Below are positions 23,455-31,934 of a stretch of DNA of 64,000 bases, one piece after another. Made by a program: the position numbers and the translations under genes. The DNA is taken from assembly GCA_050010595.1 (NCBI GenBank), contig JBEKKS010000005.1, positions 283,365 through 347,364 on the forward strand, in the 5' to 3' direction. How positions within the stretch are numbered: position 1 is the stretch's first letter; each line of letters starts with the position of its first letter. The notes under the pieces are model-generated. The model ran no database searches, was not told the DNA's origin, and saw only the letters and a list, made by a program, of their open reading frames with translations. This DNA comes from Palsa-513 sp050010595 (lineage in GTDB: Bacteria > Actinomycetota > Thermoleophilia > Solirubrobacterales > Solirubrobacteraceae).

Positions 23455-24198
23455 TTACATAATCGCGGGGGCCGCCGCGCGCTTGGCGGCTTCGATCAGC
23501 TCCAGCACGCCGCCGGCGTCGCCGTCGCGAAGCAGCACGATCGGGTCCGGCTCGCCACTGACGATCGCCTCGAAGAACTCGCGGCGCTCCTGGAACGTTG
23601 GCAGCGTCGCCTTCGCCCAGCCGCGCGCGTCATTGAGCATCACCGCCAGGCGCGCGTACTCCTCGCCGAAAAGCTCTGCGATCTCGCGTTTCATCCGCTT
23701 GGCGAGCGCGGGCGAGGCTCCCGCGGTGGAGATCGCGATCGCGAGCGGGCCACTGCGCACGATGGCGGGCAGGATGAAGTTGCACAGCGGCGGCACGTCG
23801 ACGACGTTGACGAGCATCGAGCGCGCCTCGGCGTCTTCGTAGACGGCGATGTTCACTTCGCTGTCGTCGGTTGCGGCGATCGCGAGGAACATGCCGTGCA
23901 GATCGCCGTCCCGATAGCTTCGCTGCTGCCAGTCGATCGAGCCCTCGCGCGCGAGCTCGGCAAGCGCTGCGTGGGCCTGCGGCGCGACGAGCGTCACGGC
24001 AGCGCCGCACGTCAGCAGGCCCTCGACTTTCTCCAGGCCGACATCGCCGCCGCCGACGACGAGGCAGCTCCGGCCGTTCACGCGCAGGCATGCCATGTAG
24101 AACGGCACCTCGAGCATGTCGCGGACGCAGGACTGGTCGCAGATCCCGCGCCGTAGCTGGCAGACGCACTCCTTGCCCGCGTAGACCTGGGCTGGCAC
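23455..24198 (-). CDS. Precorrin-2 dehydrogenase/ferrochelatase-like protein (Met8/CysG N-domain) with Cys-rich N-terminus
   Basis: 247 residues. After an N-terminal extension the family core starts at VPFYMACLRVNGR, then CLVVGGGDVGLEKVEGLL (NAD-binding loop), AIAATDDSEVN, CNFILPAIVRSGPLAIAISTAGASPALAKRMK. These are the marks of the siroheme dehydrogenase that oxidises precorrin-2 with NAD. The first 30 residues hold four cysteines (KECVC, GICDQSC) not part of the usual family start. GTG 24196-24198 is chosen because TACCCT lies 6 nt upstream; ATG 24117 would give the standard family length without the cysteines. Confidence 0.82.
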   Translation of the reverse strand: MPAQVYAGKECVCQLRRGICDQSCVRDMLEVPFYMACLRVNGRSCLVVGGGDVGLEKVEGLLTCGAAVTLVAPQAHAALAELAREGSIDWQQRSYRDGDLHGMFLAIAATDDSEVNIAVYEDAEARSMLVNVVDVPPLCNFILPAIVRSGPLAIAISTAGASPALAKRMKREIAELFGEEYARLAVMLNDARGWAKATLPTFQERREFFEAIVSGEPDPIVLLRDGDAGGVLELIEAAKRAAAPAIM

Positions 24199-24204
24199 CC
24201 CCAC

Positions 24205-24210
24205 AGGGTA
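24205..24210 (-). promoter_or_regulatory. Putative -10 element (leaderless) for the Met8-like gene
   Basis: TACCCT on the minus strand, 6 nt before GTG 24198. A GTG at 24204 directly abuts it and would be too close. Confidence 0.4.
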
Positions 24211-24218
24211 GCTAGGCC

Positions 24219-25757
24219 CTAGCCTCGACTGCGCAGCGCGCGGCCGGCGACGCGCGCGAGCGGTGCGGCGCCGTCGCGCAGCGCCCGCTCGCGGTCACCG
24301 GGTCGCGTGCCGTGCAGCGCCGCGAGCGCTCGCAGCCCGCGGAGCCCCACCTCGTCGTAGGGTTGCCGCCAAGGTGGCCGCGCCGCCAGCGGATCCCATG
24401 TGATCAGCTTCCCGGAGACGCAGGCGGCGAGCGCCGCGGCGCCGTCGCGCGGCAAAACCGGTCCCACCAGATGGTCGTTGCACCAGACGACGCCCGGGCG
24501 CAGCTCACGCGCGATGCGCGCAGCATGGCGGCGGTCGGCGCTCCAGACCGAGGCGCCGCGCGCGAGCTCAGCGCCCGCCTCCAGTGCGACGGCCGCAACA
24601 GGATCGCCGACGGCCGTGACGCCGAGCAAGGGGCCGGGCACGTAGTCGCGCAGCGCGGCGAGCTGATCGACGCTGCCGCTGAGCACGACCGGCGAATAGA
24701 ACGCCCCGGCAAGGCCGGCGATCTCCTGCGGCCGGCCGCACAGCTGCCGAGCCCCCAGGGCGAGCGAGCTCGCGATCGCGTCGGTCATCCGCTTCTGCCG
24801 CCCGGCGCTGGCGAGCGGACCGATCTGGGTCGTGTGCTCGAGCGGGTCCCCGAGCGTCAGTGTGCCCGCCACGTGGACGAGTCGCTCCGTCAATGCCTCG
24901 TGGGCGGCGCGCTCCACGTAGATCCGTGCCACCTTGCCACGTAGCTGGCCGGCGCCGGCGCAGGCGGCCCACAGCGCGCCGGTTGCGGCGGCATCGAGGT
25001 TCGCGTCGGCAAGCACGACCATCGCCTCGCCCGCCGCGATGTCGAGCGTGGCGCTGACGCCGCGTCCCGCGCACTCTGCGGCAACGGCTCCGCCCGCAGG
25101 CCTGCCGCCGCTGAACAGCACGTGCGCGACGCCGCGGTCGCCGGCAAGCGCGGTGCCGAGTGCAGCGTGGCCGTGGATGACGCGGACGAGTCCCTCCGGC
25201 AAGCCGGCCCGCGCCAGTACGCGGCCGATCGCCTCCGCAGCCTGGCTCGCGCGCGGGGCGGGCTTGAGCACGACGCCGTTGCCGCCGAGCAGTGCTGCAG
25301 CCGCGTGAGTGATCGGCGTGGCGAACGGGGCGCTGCCCGCGCCGATCACTGCGATCACGCCGAGCGGCGCGTGTCCTGCGCTCGCGCGCTTGAGCGGGTG
25401 AATTGCCCGCGGCAGCGTGATCGCGCGCGCGCTCAGCAGCCGGCGCGCGTTCGTTGCGAGCCACTGCAGCGTGTCGATCGCGGCGAGCAACTCAAACGCC
25501 GCAACCTCGCCGCGGGGTCGCCCGGATTCGCGCACGAGCAGCTCGCAGTGCTCGTCGAAGTCGTCGATTATCCCCTGCGCCGCGCGGTCGAGATATCGCG
25601 CGCGGTCGGCGACGCGAAGCTGTGCCCACAGCGGTGTCACTGCGGCGACCTCGGCGACGACGGTGCCGACGGCGTCCGTGCCGGTCTCTGGGACTGTCCC
25701 GATCGGCTCGAGCGTCGCCGGGTTGTGCGACTCGATGGCGCCCGGCGTGCTCATCAT
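24219..25757 (-). CDS. Aldehyde dehydrogenase superfamily protein lacking catalytic residues
   Basis: 512 residues, full ALDH length and fold by alignment in the head. But the key residues differ: the GQxC nucleophile site reads AGQLRGKV (R273 where Cys is expected), the general base motif LELGG reads LDIAA (D239), and the PWN of the oxyanion site is GAG (near 139-141). The NAD-site Lys of VVLKPAP is kept. Known ALDHs need the Cys, so this protein is probably not a dehydrogenase; it may bind NAD or an aldehyde, or act structurally. It shares one base with the RarA stop (TGATG), so it is cotranscribed. The reading frame is intact, which argues for use. Confidence 0.85.
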   Translation of the reverse strand: MMSTPGAIESHNPATLEPIGTVPETGTDAVGTVVAEVAAVTPLWAQLRVADRARYLDRAAQGIIDDFDEHCELLVRESGRPRGEVAAFELLAAIDTLQWLATNARRLLSARAITLPRAIHPLKRASAGHAPLGVIAVIGAGSAPFATPITHAAAALLGGNGVVLKPAPRASQAAEAIGRVLARAGLPEGLVRVIHGHAALGTALAGDRGVAHVLFSGGRPAGGAVAAECAGRGVSATLDIAAGEAMVVLADANLDAAATGALWAACAGAGQLRGKVARIYVERAAHEALTERLVHVAGTLTLGDPLEHTTQIGPLASAGRQKRMTDAIASSLALGARQLCGRPQEIAGLAGAFYSPVVLSGSVDQLAALRDYVPGPLLGVTAVGDPVAAVALEAGAELARGASVWSADRRHAARIARELRPGVVWCNDHLVGPVLPRDGAAALAACVSGKLITWDPLAARPPWRQPYDEVGLRGLRALAALHGTRPGDRERALRDGAAPLARVAGRALRSRG

Positions 25758-27010
25758 CAGCGATTATCGCGGCCCCGTGCTGCACGAACCGCCCCCAGCG
25801 CTGCGGCGAGCTTCGCCTCCGCCTCATCGGGCGTGTAGAAGCGCGCCGTCTCGAGTCCCTCGGGCATCAGCTCCTGCGGGGACACGTGACCGGGCTGAGC
25901 GTGGGGATAGTCGTAGCCGCTACCGCCCGGCGCCAGCCAGCTCGGCGGGCGCAGCGCCCCGTGCGCGGCGATCTCGGTGCGTGCCGCCGCGAGCGCGCTG
26001 CCGGCGGCGTTCGACTTCGGCGCGAGCGCGAGATAGATCGCCGCCTGGGCCAGGGCGAAAGTGCACTCGGGAAGACCCACGAGCTCGACCGTCTGGGCTG
26101 CGGCCACAGCAAGAGGAAGGGCGGCTGGATCGGCATTGCCAACGTCCTCGGAGGCAAAGATGACCATCCGCCGGGCGATGAAGCGTGGATCCTCGCCGCC
26201 CTCGAGCATGCACGCCAGGTAGTAGAGGGAGGCGTCAACGTCGCTACCGCGCGTCGCCTTGATCCAGGCGGAGATCGACTCGTAGTGACGATCCCCGGCG
26301 GCGTCGTAGCGGACGACGGCGCGCTCGAGCGCCGCCGATGCGCTCGCCGCGTCGACCTGCGTAGCCGTAGTTGCAGCGAGCTCGAGCGCACTGAGCGCGA
26401 CCCGTGCGTCGCCACCGCTGCGCCGCGCGATGAGGTCCGCTCCGTCGTCGGTGAGCGTCGTTCCCGGCAGCTCGCCGCGCGAGATCGCCCGGCGCAGCAG
26501 CTCCTCGATCTCGGGCGCGCTGAGTGGCTCCATCACGTAGAGGCGCAATCGCGAGAGGAGCGCCGTCGAGACCTCGTGGCGAGGGTTCTCCGTGCTCGCG
26601 CCGATCAGGACGACGGTGCCCTCCTCGACGGCGCGCAGCAGCGCGTCCTGCTGCGGGCGGCTGAAGCGATGGATCTCGTCGAGGAAGAACACCGTCCCCG
26701 TGCCGCGGTGGCGCGCGCGCTCGATCACGGCTCGGACCTCGGCGCGGCCCGCCTCGATCGCGCTGTGCTCCTCGAACGCAGCGCCGCTGGCCGCCGCGAT
26801 GACCCGTGCGAGGGTCGTCTTGCCAGAGCCTGGCGGACCGTAGAGGATCATCGAGTGTGGCTTGCCGCTTTCGATCGCGCGGCGCAGCGGCTGGCCGGGC
26901 GCGAGCAAAGCCTCCTGGCCGACGATCTCCTCGAGCGTGCGTGGGCGCATCCGCACGGCGAGCGGCTCCTGGCGCCCGCTGCCCTCCGACTCGTCGAACA
27001 GGCGGTCCAT
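25757..27010 (-). CDS. rarA: Replication-associated recombination ATPase RarA (MgsA)
   Basis: 417 residues from ATG 27008-27010 (MDRLFDESEG). AAA+ core: MILYGPPGSGKTTLAR (Walker A), VFFLDEIHRFSRPQQDALL (Walker B), GASTENP (sensor 1), then the RarA C-terminal tetramerisation region with AWIKATRGSDVDASLYYLA and RRMVIFASEDVGNAD. It acts at stalled replication forks. The start is set by the family's usual MDLF-type opening; TAGCGA lies 7 nt upstream of it. Confidence 0.93.
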   Translation of the reverse strand: MDRLFDESEGSGRQEPLAVRMRPRTLEEIVGQEALLAPGQPLRRAIESGKPHSMILYGPPGSGKTTLARVIAAASGAAFEEHSAIEAGRAEVRAVIERARHRGTGTVFFLDEIHRFSRPQQDALLRAVEEGTVVLIGASTENPRHEVSTALLSRLRLYVMEPLSAPEIEELLRRAISRGELPGTTLTDDGADLIARRSGGDARVALSALELAATTATQVDAASASAALERAVVRYDAAGDRHYESISAWIKATRGSDVDASLYYLACMLEGGEDPRFIARRMVIFASEDVGNADPAALPLAVAAAQTVELVGLPECTFALAQAAIYLALAPKSNAAGSALAAARTEIAAHGALRPPSWLAPGGSGYDYPHAQPGHVSPQELMPEGLETARFYTPDEAEAKLAAALGAVRAARGRDNR

Positions 27011-27020
27011 CGCCGTCTCG

Positions 27021-27503
27021 CTATCCGTGCGGGCAGCGCGCTTTCGTCTCGCCTGCCCCGAAGCAGTCGTAGCGGTACTTGGGGAAGTCGCCCAGTCGCG
27101 GTGGGAGCTTCCAGCCACCGATCACGTGCCGCAGGCCATCGACCGCGGCGCCGTCCATGATCAGGCAGATCTGCGTCCGCTCGCCCGGCGGCCCGGGTGT
27201 CGCGTCGGCGCACGCGACATCGATCGGCTGGCCGAAGACGAGCGGCCCGACCGAGACGTTGTAATAGTCGCGACCCGTGTGATGCCGCCACGTGTGCTGG
27301 TCGGCGACGAGCACGCCGGCGTCCTGGACCGACCAGAAGATGTCGTTGATCGCAACGATCGCGAGCACGAGCCCGATCAGCGCAAGCACCGCCGTCTCGA
27401 CGCGCCACCGACGCTTACTGGGTACCTCAACGTCGCGAGCCTGCAGCCCGGGCGGCAAAGCAGTGAGCAGGCTGCCGCGCAGCGGCGGGCCGACGATCCT
27501 CAT
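27021..27503 (-). CDS. Single-TM hypothetical protein
   Basis: 160 residues; ATG 27501-27503 overlaps the stop of the GT-C gene by 4 bp. One hydrophobic helix at about 38-57 (AVLALIGLVLAIVAI), then an outer domain with six Trp/Tyr-rich segments and four cysteines (VACADA, ICLIMD, DCFGAG, ARCPHG) that could pair as disulfides. No family recognised. Coupling to the GT-C gene suggests a role as its partner in an outer-surface glycan step. Confidence 0.7.
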   Translation of the reverse strand: MRIVGPPLRGSLLTALPPGLQARDVEVPSKRRWRVETAVLALIGLVLAIVAINDIFWSVQDAGVLVADQHTWRHHTGRDYYNVSVGPLVFGQPIDVACADATPGPPGERTQICLIMDGAAVDGLRHVIGGWKLPPRLGDFPKYRYDCFGAGETKARCPHG

Positions 27504-28849
27504 GGCACCGGCCCGTAGAGCGGGGAGGTTTGGTGGACCACCCATAGCGCCTGGACAGCGAGGATCGCGAACAGCAGCCGCCGGTCGCGCGAGATCGCGG
27601 CGAGCGGCAGCGGCCAGACCGTGTACCACGGCATCAGCCAGGTCGTGCAGACCGCGATCGCAAGCAGGCCCCAGCCGGATGCAGTTATCCAGTCGTAGCC
27701 GCGCCAGGTCCGCCACAGCAGGTAGACGAGCACCACAACGAGTGCGACGGTCAGCAGTGTGTGGTCGATCGGGTAGACGCCGGCCTTCCCCAGCAGGTGG
27801 GCGAGCTGGCTCGCGAAGCTGTACGAAGAGACGAGGTGACTCTCGCGTCCGAGTCCGGCGACGAGGTCGATCCCGCGAGTACCCCAGAGCACCCCACCGA
27901 TCGCCAGCCCAACGGCGAGCGCGGCGAGCGCCCCGGCGATTGGCGCCACGCGGCGCTTGGAGACAATCAGGAACGGCAGCATCACCGCGAGCGTCGCCTT
28001 CACGAGCGCGCCGCCGACGATCGCCGCGGCGCCGGTAACCTCGCGCCGCGCCGTCGGCGGCGCGAGGAGCAGCGTCACGCCGCCCATCATGAATGCGGTC
28101 ATGATCAGGTCGTTGTGGGAGCCCCCGAGCGCGTAGAGCACGTAGAGCGGGTTGGCGCCGACGACGATGAGCGCGAGAACCGGGTCGAAGCCGCGTTGGC
28201 GCGCGCAGCGCCAGGTGAGACCGAGCGTGACGGCGCTGGCGATCAGCACCTCGAGCTTCAGGATCCAGATCCCGGCGTCGAGGCTGACAAGCCCGGCCGG
28301 CATCGTCAGCAAGGTGAAGACGGGGCCGTACGGAATCGCCCAGCGGATCCAGTCGGGGCTTACGTAGGGGAACCCGGCAAAGCTCGAGATCGCCGCCGGC
28401 CCATGCACATACGGGTTGATTCCGAGCACCGCCTCGCGCCCGTAGGAGACGTTCGTGAAGAGGTCGGTCGCGAGCAGCACCGGGCCCGCGAAGAGGATCA
28501 GTTGCAGCGCGGCGACGAGAGCGATCGCGAGGCCGGCGGGAACCTGCTTGCGGCGAAAGCCCGCGATCGCGACGAGTCCGCCGTAGGCAACGCACGAGAT
28601 CAGCAGCGTCGGGAGGAACTGGTTGTAACCGAGCCGCACCCCAAGACCAGCCAGCCAGCTGTCGAACGCCGGTTGCGAGGGGACCATCGGCGAGTAGCCC
28701 TCGGCAGCGTCCAGCACGATCTCCGCTGCGCCGGCGACGAGCACGAGCGAGAGCAACGTCGCGAGGGAGAGCGTCAGGCGCCGCGAGCCGAGCCGCTCGA
28801 GCGGGCGGCGCTCACGATCGGCGACGGCGCTGGCGGTGGCGGTGCTCAC
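27500..28849 (-). CDS. GT-C superfamily membrane glycosyltransferase (MptB/GT87-like)
   Basis: 449 residues, GTG start, about 11-12 hydrophobic helices. The arrangement resembles actinobacterial polyprenyl-phosphomannose-dependent mannosyltransferases: SPDWIRWAIPYGPVFTLL, GANPLYVLYALGGSHNDLIM and WLMPWYTVWPL. Such enzymes use polyprenyl-phosphate sugars on the outer membrane face. It precedes and overlaps the single-TM protein gene. TAGCGT about 50 bp upstream could be the promoter. Confidence 0.78.
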   Translation of the reverse strand: MSTATASAVADRERRPLERLGSRRLTLSLATLLSLVLVAGAAEIVLDAAEGYSPMVPSQPAFDSWLAGLGVRLGYNQFLPTLLISCVAYGGLVAIAGFRRKQVPAGLAIALVAALQLILFAGPVLLATDLFTNVSYGREAVLGINPYVHGPAAISSFAGFPYVSPDWIRWAIPYGPVFTLLTMPAGLVSLDAGIWILKLEVLIASAVTLGLTWRCARQRGFDPVLALIVVGANPLYVLYALGGSHNDLIMTAFMMGGVTLLLAPPTARREVTGAAAIVGGALVKATLAVMLPFLIVSKRRVAPIAGALAALAVGLAIGGVLWGTRGIDLVAGLGRESHLVSSYSFASQLAHLLGKAGVYPIDHTLLTVALVVVLVYLLWRTWRGYDWITASGWGLLAIAVCTTWLMPWYTVWPLPLAAISRDRRLLFAILAVQALWVVHQTSPLYGPVP

Positions 28850-28887
28850 GTGCGGTCGGGTGGTGCGTGGCGGGACGCCGGTCGACG

Positions 28888-29388
28888 CTAGGCGCCGACT
28901 GCCCGTCCGAGTATGACGATATCGGCGCTGGTGCCGTCCAGCCGAGTGACGGCCGGAAGCAGGCCCCAGCGCTCGAAGCCGGCGGCCTCGAACAGCTCGA
29001 TGCTCGCGACGTTGTGGCCGAAAACGACCGCCACGAGGCGCTCGAGCGCCAGGCTCGGCGCCTGTTCGATCGCGTGCGCCAGCAGTGTGCGTCCGAAGCC
29101 CCTGCGCCGCGCCTGTGCGTCAACGTAGACGCTCACCTCGGCGGTGATCGAGTAGGCGGCCCTGTCCTTGTAGTTCTCGAGGCTCAGCCAGGCGCGCACG
29201 ACTCCGTCCTCCTCCAGCACCCAGCACGGCCGGCGTTTCGGATCGTGCCGGGCAAGCCAGGCGCGGCGCGAGACGACGCTCACCGGCTCGAGGTCGGCGG
29301 TCGAGGTGCGCGTCGGGATCGTCGCGTTGTAGATGGCGACGATCGCCGGCAGGTCGCGTGTGCTTGCGAAGCGGATCGTTGAGCTCAA
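28888..29388 (-). CDS. GNAT acetyltransferase (phosphinothricin/methionine sulfone type)
   Basis: 166 residues, TTG start. MSSTIRFASTRDLPAIVAIYN is the usual opening of PAT-type enzymes; EVSVYVDAQARRRGFGRTLL contains the acetyl-CoA loop and NVASIELFEAAGF the C-terminal motif. Members acetylate phosphinothricin or methionine derivatives; the natural substrate here is not known. TAGATT lies 9 nt before the start. Confidence 0.87.
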   Translation of the reverse strand: MSSTIRFASTRDLPAIVAIYNATIPTRTSTADLEPVSVVSRRAWLARHDPKRRPCWVLEEDGVVRAWLSLENYKDRAAYSITAEVSVYVDAQARRRGFGRTLLAHAIEQAPSLALERLVAVVFGHNVASIELFEAAGFERWGLLPAVTRLDGTSADIVILGRAVGA

Positions 29389-29397
29389 GTGGGCCGA

Positions 29398-29403
29398 AAT
29401 CTA
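29398..29403 (-). promoter_or_regulatory. Putative -10 element (leaderless) for the PAT-like GNAT gene
   Basis: TAGATT on the minus strand, 9 nt before TTG 29388. It lies 40 bp from the divergent TAGGAT of the M20 peptidase. Confidence 0.4.
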
Positions 29404-29443
29404 CGGACAACGGTTGATCGCGGCGGTGTTGCCTGCGGGTTCG

Positions 29444-29449
29444 TAGGAT
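29444..29449 (+). promoter_or_regulatory. Putative -10 element (leaderless) for the M20 peptidase
   Basis: TAGGAT, 6 nt before ATG 29456 and 3 nt before GTG 29453. Confidence 0.45.
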
Positions 29450-29455
29450 GGGGTG

Positions 29456-30760
29456 ATGGCGCTCGCGGGTCACGATCCGGTTGAGCTGCTCCGGCAGCTG
29501 ATCCGCTTCGACACCGTCAACCCTCCCGGGAACGAGCGCGACGCGCAGGAACTGCTGGCGCGCACCCTGTCCGCTGCAGGGTTCGAGTGCGAGCTGCTGG
29601 GGCGCACGCCGGCCCGGCCGAACCTCGTCGCGCGGCTCGACGGCAAGCGGCCCGGACCGACCCTCTGCCTGCTCTCCCATGTGGACACTGTTCTCGCGAC
29701 CGCCGATGAGTGGCGCCACGATCCCTGGTCGGGCGACCTCGCCGATGGGTTCGTCTGGGGGCGCGGCGCGCTCGACATGAAGGGCCAGACCGCGGCCGAG
29801 GTCGCCGCTGCCTGCCGGCTGGCCGGCGAGGGATGGCGACCGACCAACGGTTCGCTGCTGGTCGTCGTAGTCGTGGACGAGGAGACCGGCGGGAGCGAGG
29901 GTGCGCAGTGGCTGACCGCGACGCATCCGGAGAAGGTTCGCTGCGACTTCCTCGTCAACGAAGGCGGCGGCGGGATCCTCGATTATGGCGGGCGCCGGCT
30001 GGTCTGTCTCGGCTGCGGCGAGAAGGGCATCTTCCGCTTCGCGCTGCACACCGACGGCGTCGCCGCGCATGCCTCGATGCCGCGGCTCGGTGACAATGCG
30101 CTGCTGAAGCTCGGCCCACTGCTCGCGCGGCTTGCCGAGCGCCAACCCTCCTACGCGCTGACGGCGCTGCCGCAGGAGTTTCTGCTGGCGGTCGGGGCGC
30201 TTCGCGACGACGGCGATGTCGCGACCGCGCTCGAGCGGATCCGCGCGACCGACCCGCGGCTGGTTCCGATCGTCGAGCCGATGCTCGGCGTGTCGCTCGC
30301 ACCGACCAAGGCCTTCGCATCGGACAAGATCAACGTGATCCCTTCCCGGGCGCGTCTTCAGGTCGACTGTCGCGTGCCGCCCGGCCTCGGTCGCGCAGCG
30401 GCGCTCGCCGCGATCGAGGAGGTCCTCGGGAGTGACGGCTACCGCCTCGAGTGGACCGAGGAGGTGATGGGCAACAGCTCGCCGCCCGACTCGCGATTCG
30501 CCGTGTTCGTCCACGACTGGGTCGCTGAGCACGACCCGCAGGCGACGGTCGTGCCGACGATCCTCCCTGGCTTCACTGACTCGCGCACGTTCCGCGACGC
30601 GTTCCCGGAATGCCAGGCCTACGGCTTCTTTCCGCACCACTACGCCACACGCCTCGAGACCGATCCGCTAGTCCACAGTGCCGATGAGCGGCTCGACGTG
30701 CGGGACCTCGCCTACGCCACGACGTTCTTCGGCGATCTCGCACGGGCGATGCTCGATTGA
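29456..30760 (+). CDS. M20 family metallopeptidase (ArgE/DapE/carboxypeptidase-like)
   Basis: 434 residues. Metal ligands and catalytic residues visible: SHVDTV (His, Asp), WGRGALDMKG (bridging Asp), VVDEETGG (catalytic Glu plus ligand Glu), and FFPHHYA near the C-terminus for the last His. The dimerisation/lid domain sits in the middle. It hydrolyses an amide bond of an N-acyl amino acid or dipeptide in the cytoplasm. Start ATG 29456 by promoter spacing; GTG 29453 is one codon earlier. Confidence 0.9.
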   Translation: MALAGHDPVELLRQLIRFDTVNPPGNERDAQELLARTLSAAGFECELLGRTPARPNLVARLDGKRPGPTLCLLSHVDTVLATADEWRHDPWSGDLADGFVWGRGALDMKGQTAAEVAAACRLAGEGWRPTNGSLLVVVVVDEETGGSEGAQWLTATHPEKVRCDFLVNEGGGGILDYGGRRLVCLGCGEKGIFRFALHTDGVAAHASMPRLGDNALLKLGPLLARLAERQPSYALTALPQEFLLAVGALRDDGDVATALERIRATDPRLVPIVEPMLGVSLAPTKAFASDKINVIPSRARLQVDCRVPPGLGRAAALAAIEEVLGSDGYRLEWTEEVMGNSSPPDSRFAVFVHDWVAEHDPQATVVPTILPGFTDSRTFRDAFPECQAYGFFPHHYATRLETDPLVHSADERLDVRDLAYATTFFGDLARAMLD

Positions 30761-30769
30761 GGCGGGCAA

Positions 30770-30775
30770 TAGACT
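30770..30775 (+). promoter_or_regulatory. Putative -10 element (leaderless) for the epimerase gene
   Basis: TAGACT, 7 nt before ATG 30783. It suggests the epimerase unit has its own start although the M20 gene upstream is on the same strand. Confidence 0.45.
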
Positions 30776-30782
30776 GAGCGAG

Positions 30783-31187
30783 ATGTTCGAGCGGATCGAC
30801 CACGTGGGAATCGCAGTCAGCGAGCTTGACCCGGCGCTTGCCCTCTACCACGACCAGTTCGACTGCGAGCTTGTCCACCGCGAGCTGCTCGATGGCGGCG
30901 CGATGGAGGCGGCCCTCGTGCGCGCCGGCGATGGATGCCTCGAGTTCGTCGCGCCACTGCACGACGACACCGCGCTTGCCCGGTTCCTCGCCAGGCGGGG
31001 TCAGGCCGTCCACCACGTCGCATACGAGGTGGACGACATCGACGCCGCGATCGCAACGTTGCGCGAGCACGACGTGAAGATGATCGACGAGGTGCCGCGC
31101 GCCGGCATTCACGGCTCGCGTGTGGCGTTCGTTCACCCGCAGAGCTGCATGGGCGTGCTGACCGAGATAGTGGAGCCGGCGCACTGA
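30783..31187 (+). CDS. mce: Methylmalonyl-CoA epimerase (VOC family)
   Basis: 134 residues, normal size. Metal-site residues in order: His in RIDHVGIAV, His in VHHVAYEVDDID and Glu in GVLTEIVEP. The two babb repeats and the phrase SRVAFVHPQSCMGVLTE match the family. It interconverts (2R)- and (2S)-methylmalonyl-CoA in propionyl-CoA metabolism. The mutase and carboxylase are not in this window. Its stop shares one base with the next start. Confidence 0.88.
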   Translation: MFERIDHVGIAVSELDPALALYHDQFDCELVHRELLDGGAMEAALVRAGDGCLEFVAPLHDDTALARFLARRGQAVHHVAYEVDDIDAAIATLREHDVKMIDEVPRAGIHGSRVAFVHPQSCMGVLTEIVEPAH

Positions 31188-31405
31188 TGGCCGGGTTCGA
31201 GCGGACAACTGTCGGTTTCGTCGGCGGCCAGGTGCTCGCCGTGCGCGTCGCTGCGGCGGAGATCGAGTCGCTGCGCAAGGCGCTCGCCGCCGGCCCGGGC
31301 TGGCACCGGCTCGTCTGCGATGACGGGACGGTCGAGCTTGACCTCGCGCAGGTCGCCTACGTCCGCGTCGACGCGGATGAGTTGCGCGTGGGCTTTGGCG
31401 CCTGA
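31187..31405 (+). CDS. Small conserved-type protein, DUF3107-like
   Basis: 72 residues, ATG overlapping the epimerase TGA by one base. Pattern: beta strands around VGFVGGQVLAVRV, helix AEIESLRKALA, then DGTVELDLAQVAYVRVD and a VGFGA ending, which resembles the actinobacterial DUF3107 family. No catalytic motif. Function unknown. Sits in a tight epimerase / small protein / PAP2 / YchF block. Confidence 0.6.
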   Translation: MAGFERTTVGFVGGQVLAVRVAAAEIESLRKALAAGPGWHRLVCDDGTVELDLAQVAYVRVDADELRVGFGA

Positions 31406-31412
31406 GGGCGCC

Positions 31413-31934
31413 TTGAGCACCCCCGGCGCGATCGCCGACGAGCTTGCGCGACTCGATCTCGAGCTCTTGCGCGCCGCCCGTGGGCTTGCCGGTCAGCCGG
31501 TGCGCGACCGCGCGGTAGCCGGCTTCTCGGCGCTCGGCCAGCACGCGGCGATCTGGCTCGCGCTTGGCGCTGCGGGCTCACTTGGCGGATCCGCCGAGCT
31601 CCGCCCCCGCTGGCGCCGAGCAACCGCCGTCGTCGCCGGCGCCTACCTCCTGAACACCGCGATCAAGTTCGGTGTCCGCCGCCCCCGCCCGTGGCTCGTT
31701 GACCTACCACCGCTGATGCGGACGCCGACGCAGCTGAGCTTTCCGAGCGCACACGCGACGACCGGCTTTGCGGCTGCAGCCGCGTTCGCCCGCGCCGGTG
31801 GCCCGCCGCTTCCGCTTTATGCGCTCGCCACGGCGCTCGCTGCATCGCGTGTGTATCTCGGGGTCCACTACCCCTCGGACGTCGTCGCCGGGGCCGCGCT
31901 CGGCACCGCTATCGGGACGCTCACGCGGCTATGA
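31413..31934 (+). CDS. PAP2 superfamily membrane phosphatase
   Basis: 173 residues from TTG 31413 with GAGGG just upstream. All three acid-phosphatase motifs are present: KFGVRRPRP (C1), FPSAHATT (C2) and SRVYLGVHYPSD (C3 with the catalytic His), set between hydrophobic helices. It removes phosphate from a lipid phosphate or diphosphate outside the membrane, possibly an isoprenoid carrier. The stop overlaps the YchF start by 4 bp. Confidence 0.88.
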   Translation: MSTPGAIADELARLDLELLRAARGLAGQPVRDRAVAGFSALGQHAAIWLALGAAGSLGGSAELRPRWRRATAVVAGAYLLNTAIKFGVRRPRPWLVDLPPLMRTPTQLSFPSAHATTGFAAAAAFARAGGPPLPLYALATALAASRVYLGVHYPSDVVAGAALGTAIGTLTRL

